In this document: positions 23,501-30,400 of the stretch, piece by piece
How positions within the stretch are numbered: position 1 is the first letter of the stretch
How the letters are laid out: each line of letters begins with the position of its first letter
Assembly: GCA_003989085.1 (NCBI GenBank)
Contig: RXIV01000018.1
Span: forward strand, 1-37,016
DNA: 37,016 nucleotides
DNA from: Candidatus Competibacteraceae bacterium
Lineage (GTDB): Bacteria; Pseudomonadota; Gammaproteobacteria; Competibacterales; Competibacteraceae
Direction: 5' to 3'
Translations under genes and position numbers: made by a program
The notes under the pieces: generated by a model
What the model was told of the DNA's origin: nothing
The model's database searches: none
The model's input: only the letters and a program-made list of their open reading frames with translations

Positions 23501-24648
23501 ACCAGCAGGTTGAATTGTTGCCACAGATCGCCGTGACGACTGCCCTTGATGGCCCCAGCCAATTGCCGCAAGCGGGCGGTGCTGTAATGGGTGGTATAGC
23601 GGTCACGCGCCACCCCCCCACCCTGACCCTCCCCCGCGAGGGGGGAGGGAAACGCTTCGACTCCTTCCCCCCTCGTGGGGGAAGGTGGGGATGGGGGGGA
23701 GCGCAACAGGCGTGGATGCAGCACCGCCACCCCGTCCAGCGTCCGATCCTCGGCCACAAACAGGAAAATCAGCCGATACACCACCCGCAACAACTGGCCG
23801 TGCAAGTCATTCAACGCCAGCGTTCCGTCCCGCAACGCCGCCCGCAAATCGGTATTACGCGGATGCCCGACCAAGCCCTGCCCCAAGGTTTGCAGCGCCC
23901 GTTCCACGCCTTGCCGCAAGTCGCCTAACGCCCGTGCGCCCTGTTCATTGGCGAGCTTTGTCCACTGCTCCAACCAGCAACTGTCCGGCTTGCCCACTTC
24001 ACGCGGCGCAAAGCGGGTCGCATGAGCCACCAACCACAGCAGCACAAAATCGGCGTACACCTCGCCGTCAAGCAGCGCCTCCAGATCAAATTCCAAATAC
24101 GACTGCCGCGACAACGCCTGACTATCGCGCAACACCCGCAACCGCAACCCATTCGCCACCAGCGCCCAGAGATGATCGGGACTGCGATTGAGAAACTCCT
24201 GCACCAAACCGTGGGGATTGCCCTGGACGCCGCTCACGCGCCGATCCAGACTCCGGCCACAGCCGATCAGATGAATCGGCGTCGGGCCGGACTGATAATG
24301 AATCAGATACCGCCGCCCGTTGATCTCCGGGCCGGGATGAAACGGCAACACCCCAAATCCCAACTCCCGCAACAGCGGCAAATTCCACAAGTCGTTGGTC
24401 AAGGTATCGCCGGGCTGGCCTGCGGCTAAATTCGCCGCCGCCTCCCGAAACACCACCCAATGCCGACGTAGCCGGTTCCAGGATTGAGTCAGAACTTCAT
24501 TCAGGCGCTCGCCCGGCGCTAACCCGTAATCCGCCGGCTGCGTCCCCGGCAATTTCTCCTTCGGCTCCAACAGGCGGCGCAGCAAATCGGGCGGTAATAA
24601 TCCGCCTTCGGAATGAATCGTCTGGAACGCACCCGCGCGGCGGGTCAT
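20560..24648 (-). CDS. Large N6-adenine DNA methylase, DISARM DrmMI-like
   Basis: 1,362 aa. SAM-binding motif I VCDPAVGSGHFLVGAAHRL is near residues 539-557, followed by LYGVDVNPMSAELCRVNLWLEAL. Catalytic motif IV GNPPWERV is near 806-813, as in Eco57I/PglX-type gamma-class m6A enzymes. The C-terminal ~450 residues would form the target-recognition region. Size and layout fit the class 1 DISARM methylase DrmMI; BREX PglX is an alternative but no other BREX gene is present. Residues ~314-348 (SPPSPPSPTRGEG...) come from an in-frame repeat insertion. It starts 2 nt after the SNF2 helicase stop and probably marks host DNA. Confidence 0.88.
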   Translation of the reverse strand: MTRRAGAFQTIHSEGGLLPPDLLRRLLEPKEKLPGTQPADYGLAPGERLNEVLTQSWNRLRRHWVVFREAAANLAAGQPGDTLTNDLWNLPLLRELGFGVLPFHPGPEINGRRYLIHYQSGPTPIHLIGCGRSLDRRVSGVQGNPHGLVQEFLNRSPDHLWALVANGLRLRVLRDSQALSRQSYLEFDLEALLDGEVYADFVLLWLVAHATRFAPREVGKPDSCWLEQWTKLANEQGARALGDLRQGVERALQTLGQGLVGHPRNTDLRAALRDGTLALNDLHGQLLRVVYRLIFLFVAEDRTLDGVAVLHPRLLRSPPSPPSPTRGEGVEAFPSPLAGEGQGGGVARDRYTTHYSTARLRQLAGAIKGSRHGDLWQQFNLLVGALSGEERFAAAREALALPVLGSWLWNPASTANLNAAILVGATGVELSNADFLEALRQLAFTRQGNVLRPVDYKHLGAEELGGVYESLLALTPRIEGGGARFIFAEFAGNERKTSGSYYTPDSLVQCLLDSALDPVVEAALAGKTGAAAEQALLALKVCDPAVGSGHFLVGAAHRLARHLARVRAQAEGDSEASPLLYQTALREVIGRCLYGVDVNPMSAELCRVNLWLEALEPGKPLSFLDHHIRVGNSLLGATPALIAQGIPDDAFKPITGDDPAFCREYKKQNQKERKSRTSDMFGHEPAPWERMGNLATAMAELEALDDDTVAGIQAKQARYAELVRDSGYLHGQLLADAWCAAFVWKKYKEPNRPYPILDDLLRKIEQNPFHCPKWMEEEIKSLATQYQFFHGHLAFPEVFANGGFDAVLGNPPWERVKLQEKEWFAERSPEIANAPNAAARKRLIKGLKAGDPALYQQFLDGSRQAEGESHFLRNSGRYPLCGRGDINVYTVFAEGMRHQLNAAGRMGCVLPSGIATDDTTKFYFQDVVERQSLVSLFDFENKNIFPSVHSSYKFCLFTAGNGERPTAEAADFVFFAHGVDDLRDPKRRFTLSPQDIALLNPNTRTCPIFRSRHDAELTKAIYRRVPVLIKEGPPEVNPWGITFCRMFDMSNDSNLFQTREQLEAVGWRLVGNVFEQDGERYLPLYEAKMIHHFDHRWATYERNGDTRDIALAEKQQADFAVLSRYWVPDSDVKTALAGKSDRKWLLGFRDITNTTNERTLVGGVFPLSAVGNNLPIWLSIDSSNTCFAASISSLICDFVGRFKIGGSHLNFFIAQQIPVLPPTTYTKPCPWSGNSEILRDWILPRVLELTYTAWDLEPFAQDCGFNGPPFRWDEARRFLLRCELDAAFFHLYGIDRDDVAYIMDTFPIVKRKDEAAHGCYRTKDAILDMYDAMQQAMTTGQPYQTRLEPPAADSQCCHPARG
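23608..23703. repeat. REP-like palindromic repeat inserted in frame in the methylase gene
   Basis: The GC-rich C-run/G-run palindrome contains CCCTCCCCCGCGAG, AGGGGGAGGGAAACGC and CCCCCCTCGTGGGGGAAGG. It encodes SPPSPPSPTRGEGVEAFPSP then LAGEGQGGGVA in the methylase. This is the peptide signature of a dispersed intergenic repeat seen in several proteobacteria. It has no coding-family support and keeps the frame. Confidence 0.75.
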
Positions 24649-24650
24649 GG

Positions 24651-27485
24651 TTAAAGCCTCGGCAGGAGCAGATAAGCACCCAGAATATCCACCGGCAGCA
24701 CCGGCTCGATGGTGACGCGGCCCGTGGTCTTCGCCGCCTGGCGCACCCGTTCATGGGCTTCGCGCTGGACGCTGGCTCGCTCGCCAGACACCGCTGCCAG
24801 GGCGGTTTGCCAAGCCGGCAAGGCCGCACTGAGTAACGCCAGTTGCTGATGGATCAAGGTCTGAACCAGATTGCTGTCCGGCATCGCCGCGAGCAGTCGC
24901 TCGCTGTCCTCAATGCTCAACCAGTGCGGCGCATCGGCGGAACCGGTCGCCGCCAGTGGCGCGATCTCCTCACACAACAGCGTTTCGCCCGCTGCGCCCG
25001 CCGTGCGTAAATGAAAGCGGAACCGGGCCAGCAGCAAAGTCACACGGGACTGAACCGCCGCCGTGCGAATCACGCCACAGCGGGCCGCCACTGGCCGAGG
25101 CGCTTGCGGATCGCGGGCTGCCGGGTCCAGCGCCTGATCCAGCGTCCAACCCGCCAGTCCTTCAATCATTGGACTGGTGCGGCCCAAATAAACCTCGCCC
25201 TCCGCCAGCGGTAAGTCAAAGCGCCCGGTGAACGGTTCATCGCGGCCCAAGGCTTGGCGCAAAGCGCGGGGCGTTTCCAGACTGAGTTCCACGGTGACTG
25301 CGCCGGCTTTCTCCACGAACGGCACTTGCGCGGTCTGCATCACCGCCCGAAAAAACCGTTCGACTTCCGCACCGCGCCCAATCGCCTCCTGCACGTTCCG
25401 CAATTCCGTGGCTACAACCTCTGGAGCCAAGGTGTGTTGCGCAAACCGCGACCGACTGGCCTTTTCCTGATCGCGGGCGTTCTCCCAGTCCTGATGAAAA
25501 GCCCGAATTTTCGGCTGCACTGCGCCTAAATCCAGCCGCAATTGCTGCGCACCGCCGCCCGCATGACCCCGGAATAGCGCGCCCTCGAACAGCGTCCGCG
25601 CCACTTGTTCGCTGGAACCGGGCACCGCCACGGTCACGCCCAAATCGTTCTTGATGCTCTTATGCTTGCGAATCAGCACGTCGAGAATCACCCCGTCAAT
25701 GGGATTATCCTGGCCGTAATAGGTGATGACCCGCACCTCCGGCTGGCGCTGGCCGAACCGATCCACCCGGCCTTCACGCTGTTCATGGCGGGTCGGATTC
25801 CAGCACAGGTCGTAATGCAGCACTGCATTGAATGCCTGTTGCAGATTGACGCCCTCGGACAGGCAATCCGTGCAAACCAGCAGATAAGCGCCACCGTCCG
25901 CCATCAGCGCTGCAATCCGCGCCTCGCGCTCGGTCGGTGGCAATAATCCGGTCACCGCTTCAATCCGCACTTTCGGCAACGCTGTCCGCAACTGCGTTGC
26001 CACATACTCGGCGGTATCCACGAACCGGCAAAACACAATCGGCTGAAATCCCCCCGCCAATAAGGCTTTTACCAGCGGAATCGCCCCCTGCAACTTGCCA
26101 TCCTGCGGCCCGGCCAGCGCCTCAGCCCGTTGGGCAAAGGCCCGCAAGGTGCGGCGGGTCGCTTCGGCATCCTGTTCACTGGCCGCGCCGGGGCTGAAAT
26201 CCAGGGTCATGTCCTCATCTTCGCTGTTCAGATCGAGGACGGTCTGATTGCCCAGCGCCTCGACGTCCTCATCATCGCCCGCCGTATCCACCGCCGCCCG
26301 ATTCCGCAAGGTAGCCGCCGCCGCTGCCGGACTAGAGGACACACAGCGCAACAACGCCAACGCCGACCAATAGCGCACCCGACGATGCCGTTCGCCATCG
26401 GCCCCGGCCACAAATTCACGGACAAAATCCACGATGTCATCGAACAGTTGGCGATACTCCCGGCTGAAGGTATAGGTGGCTTCCTTATCGAGCCGGGTCG
26501 GAAACGCGGTATCAATGTCCAGAAAGCGGCGAATATCAGAGCGGCGGCGCTGGACCAAATGCCGGGCCAGTTTCTGGCGGATGCCTTCGCGTTCCTTGCG
26601 TTCCAAATCATCGGGTAACTGAAAAAACGCCTCGTCCAATAATCCCAACAAGGATCGGAACGCGCCTTCGTTACCGCTGTGCGGAGTGGCCGTCACCAGC
26701 ACCAGATGCCGCGTCGGGTTGCTGGCGATGTCACGAATCAGCGCAAACCGCTGTTGCCGACCGCGACCCACGCCGCCCGCCAAGGTGCAACCATGCGCCT
26801 CGTCCACGATCACGAACTCCGGGCATTTCAGCGCGAAATCCTTTGCCCGACGTTCGCTTTTGATGAAGTCGGTGGACACCACCACAAAGCGATGCCGATC
26901 AAACACCGACTGGCCAATCGGCAAATCCCGCTCCAGCCGCTGAATCGTGCTGCTCAAGACCAATTCAGCCTCAATGTGAAACTTGTCGGCCAGTTCCTGT
27001 TGCCACTGTTCGGCCAGATGCGGCGGACACAACACCGCCAGCCGGTGAATCTCACCTCGATCCAGCAATTCCCGCGCGATCAAAGTCGCCTCAACGGTCT
27101 TGCCAATCCCGACATCATCCGCGATCAACAAGCGCACGGGGTCGAGTTTTAGCGCCATCATCAGCGGCACCAATTGATAGGGTCTTGGCTCCACCGCAAT
27201 CCGGGCAAAACTGCGAAACGGTCCCGCCGCCGCCCGCGTGGACAACCGCGCCGCCTCCCGCAACAGCCGCCCGGAACGGAAATCGCCGACATCCGCAGGG
27301 GAGGGCAACGAAAATGCCGCAGATTCGACCGGTTCAATCGCGGGCAGAATGCCGGCGATCTCCTCATCCAATCCGCCTAAAGGCCGCGCCAACAGCAGAT
27401 CGGCACTGGATTCCGGCAAGACCACCCATTCCCGGCCTCGGGCGTGAATCAAAGTGCCCGGTTGGGCGAGAGCGACGGCGTTCAT
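24651..27485 (-). CDS. SNF2-type helicase/ATPase, DISARM DrmD-like
   Basis: About 944 aa. SF2/Snf2 core: motif I LIADDVGIGKTVEATLIARE (about residues 118-137), motif Ia region AVLCPPHLAEQW, motif II VDEAHGC (about 226), motif III LVTATPHSG, then helicase C with LVCTDCLSEGVNLQ and REGRVDRFGQ (motif VI, about 575). The C-terminal third is helical and unclassified. It matches DrmD of class 1 DISARM and RapA-like helicases of defence islands. The ATG at 27,485 overlaps the upstream gene's stop (ATGA); a longer frame to 27,536 lies wholly within that gene and is rejected. It probably translocates on DNA to support recognition or cleavage. Confidence 0.9.
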   Translation of the reverse strand: MNAVALAQPGTLIHARGREWVVLPESSADLLLARPLGGLDEEIAGILPAIEPVESAAFSLPSPADVGDFRSGRLLREAARLSTRAAAGPFRSFARIAVEPRPYQLVPLMMALKLDPVRLLIADDVGIGKTVEATLIARELLDRGEIHRLAVLCPPHLAEQWQQELADKFHIEAELVLSSTIQRLERDLPIGQSVFDRHRFVVVSTDFIKSERRAKDFALKCPEFVIVDEAHGCTLAGGVGRGRQQRFALIRDIASNPTRHLVLVTATPHSGNEGAFRSLLGLLDEAFFQLPDDLERKEREGIRQKLARHLVQRRRSDIRRFLDIDTAFPTRLDKEATYTFSREYRQLFDDIVDFVREFVAGADGERHRRVRYWSALALLRCVSSSPAAAAATLRNRAAVDTAGDDEDVEALGNQTVLDLNSEDEDMTLDFSPGAASEQDAEATRRTLRAFAQRAEALAGPQDGKLQGAIPLVKALLAGGFQPIVFCRFVDTAEYVATQLRTALPKVRIEAVTGLLPPTEREARIAALMADGGAYLLVCTDCLSEGVNLQQAFNAVLHYDLCWNPTRHEQREGRVDRFGQRQPEVRVITYYGQDNPIDGVILDVLIRKHKSIKNDLGVTVAVPGSSEQVARTLFEGALFRGHAGGGAQQLRLDLGAVQPKIRAFHQDWENARDQEKASRSRFAQHTLAPEVVATELRNVQEAIGRGAEVERFFRAVMQTAQVPFVEKAGAVTVELSLETPRALRQALGRDEPFTGRFDLPLAEGEVYLGRTSPMIEGLAGWTLDQALDPAARDPQAPRPVAARCGVIRTAAVQSRVTLLLARFRFHLRTAGAAGETLLCEEIAPLAATGSADAPHWLSIEDSERLLAAMPDSNLVQTLIHQQLALLSAALPAWQTALAAVSGERASVQREAHERVRQAAKTTGRVTIEPVLPVDILGAYLLLPRL

Positions 27486-30400
27486 GCTTGGGGTACTCCA
27501 AAAATATCCGGGTGACGCTGAAAAATCGCCTCCCAATCCGCCCGATGATGAAAACGGATCACGACATAGCCCGCCTCCAGCAAGCGGGCGGTAATCGCTT
27601 CATCCGTGCGGATTTGCTCCGGCGTATCATGCGGCGGACCGTCAATGTAAATCGCTGCGCCACCGTCGGCGTAGTAGAAATCCGGTCGAGTAGAACAGGA
27701 CTCAATCCGGTACTGCCCATCACTCGGTAAGCGCAGTTTTAGCCCGTCCAACCGGTCCAGCCAGCGGCGCTCCAACTGGCTGTCGCAACGCCGATGAAGT
27801 TCGACCAGCCGTTCCTCGCGGGAGCCGGTTCCGCCCGCCGGACGACAATCGGCGTGGATCAAGGCCGCTAGAAAATCACGAATCAGATAACGATCCAGCA
27901 GCGGGTGATCGGGCTGATTGCCGTAGTCCAGCAGGCATTCATAACAGGCTTTGCCGCAACGCTCGGCGTGATGATCGTGTAGGGTGTCCGGGTCAAAGTG
28001 GCAAATCTCCAGCGCCCGCCGGGCCAGCGCCGGAATGACTTGCGGGTCTTCCACCAGTTGCCGCAACACGCCTGCCCCGCCTTCCGCCGCTTCATAGAAC
28101 AGGATTTCCCGCCGCTCGCGAGGCGAAGGCAACGCTTCGGTCGCCAATTCCCGTGGTTCCAACTGAAAGTGCTTCTGAATCGCTTCGGCCAAGGCCGCTT
28201 GCAGGCTGGCCATCTCCTCCAGCGAACGCGCCGGCTCCACCCGCAGCACTAAAGCGTTTTTGGTGTCGTTCACATAGGGGACGACCCGGACGGTACGCCC
28301 AGCGGTCGCAGCATCGTCCTGATCCTGATCGTCGGCCTGATTGGATGACCAATAGCCCTTTTCCACGTCCAGCTTGAAGCCTGGAGCCTCGCGCTGCTGT
28401 TGATTCGCCCAGCCGAGATTGATGCGATACAGATCGGTTGCGTCGCCATAACTCAAACTCAGCACCGGAACCTCGTCGATCTTCACTTCGGCATCGCGGC
28501 GATCCTGCTTGCCGCCGACCTCCGGGAAGCGGTACGCGGTGACGATTCGGTAACCGAACCGTTGCCGTTCTTCCTCATCGCAGGTGATCCGCTGGGCCAG
28601 TTTGAGGCTGACATTACGCAGATGCACCAACTGGGAAATCTGCGACGTTTCATCCAGTGCGGTACGGCAGCGGTCGCAGACTTCGGCCAAATGAACGCCC
28701 TGTTCCAAGTGCGCGTAGCCACAGGCCGGGCAACGCTTCAAGATCCGGGTGGCCAGCGCCCGACTGGCCTCCAGATCATCAGAACCAAAGTCGAGATTGA
28801 CCTTGTAGACCCGATAGCGCGCGCCTTCGTGATAAATCAGGGCGCGGGGGCCAAATTCCGCCAACGCCAGAAAACGGGGCCGGGAAATGAACTCGTCGTA
28901 CCCGCGTTGCCGACGGGCCGGGACATAGGCCGAAATGGGTAGCCGGGGGAAGTTATAGCCGGGCAAGAAGCCTTCGGTGGCAAAATAGCGGTAGGAATAG
29001 AAATCGCCCTGGTTTCGGCTACCGATGTCGGTCAACAGTTTGATTTGGCTTTCAGCCTGGGCGCGCAACCGTTTGGAATGCTGGCGCTCGGTTTCGGTGC
29101 GGGAATGATCAACGATGATTTTATGATGCAGCTCCCGTTGCTGAACCGCAGCGCGATACAACTCCCGCCACCGCTCGCAGGCGGCATCAAAGGCCCGCTC
29201 CAGCGCATCGAGCGTGTCTTTGGCCCAGTGCGGATGAAACCAGGGCGCGGTGTCCAGAATGGGCTGAATGCCGGCCAGCAACGTCTGAGCTTTCGCTAAG
29301 GCCACGGCCCGGTGAGTGGGATCGGTCAAGGTGGTTTTCAGTTCGTCCTTGATCGGCAGTGGCTGTTGGCCGGCCTGCGGTTCCATATCCAGCACGGTGG
29401 TCAAGGTTTGGCCGAGATCCGGCTTGGCGACCTCCATCCACAGCGCGTGAAGATGGGAGCGCACCAGATCGCGATTGCGTAAATCAATCCGGGGCGGCGC
29501 GACCACGCCACCCACCATCTGCTGGGGCCGGTGGTAGTAATACTGATCATGCGGACTGCGGCCCGCGCAGTAGGTATAGACCAGCGCCGGCTGCCCGCCA
29601 CGCCCGGCTCGCCCACTGCGTTGCGCGTAATTGGCCGGGGTCGGCGGTACATTGCGCAGATTCACCACATTCAGTTGCGCGATATCAACGCCCAACTCCA
29701 TGGTCGGCGAACAGAACAATAAAGGCAGGTCACCGGTGCGAAACCGGTCTTCGCGATCCTGACGGTCTTCCGCCGCGACTTGGGCGGTGTGCTCCCGTGC
29801 TTCCAAACGGGACTTCAACTCGACGAAGTGGCGGTAGCACTCAACGAAATAGCGATTCACTTCCGGCGAGATTTCACCGGTCTCGACCAAGCGCGTCGGG
29901 TCGAGAGGCCGAACCTGACCTAATCCCAGCAACCAGCGCAGCGCATCCGGGTTGATTTGGTAACCGGGAATGGGATCCGCCGGCGCAACGGGCGCTGGCC
30001 TTCTGCCACGCTCAGCCGCTGCCGGTGGTTGACCATCGCGCACCTCTTCAACGATGCCGTAGCGTTTCAAACCCAGCAACAGGAAGCGGATGACCGCATC
30101 CACATCTTCACGCCCGAAAGGTTCGCCCGGCGGCGTGTAGGGCTTGAGACGCCGACGCAGATAGCGGCCATAGCGGCCGTAGGAGGAAATGAACAAGCCA
30201 TTCCGATCCTCACGTTGCCCTTGGCGGGGATAGGCAACGGTCGCTTTGACCAATTCGCGGCTGTCCTCCAGATACCAGACCGTGTCCTCCCGCAAGCGCG
30301 GCTTGGTTTTCTCCACCCAATCGCGCTGCTTGGTTTCATCGAGGACATCGACTTTTACTGCCAACCCATGCCGTAACACATCCAGCAGGGTCCGCAGGAG

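Noticed and set aside
22737..24429. Several long plus-strand frames opposite the methylase
   Set aside because: Rich in Arg, Pro and Gln without motifs, and exactly antisense to a gene with SAM and NPPW motifs.
20560..24648. BREX PglX assignment for the methylase
   Set aside because: No pglZ, brxC, brxL or other BREX gene is present. The SNF2 plus DUF1998 neighbours favour a DISARM-like reading.
25605..27152. Plus-strand frames of 113-162 aa opposite the SNF2 helicase
   Set aside because: Antisense shadows of well-supported helicase motifs.
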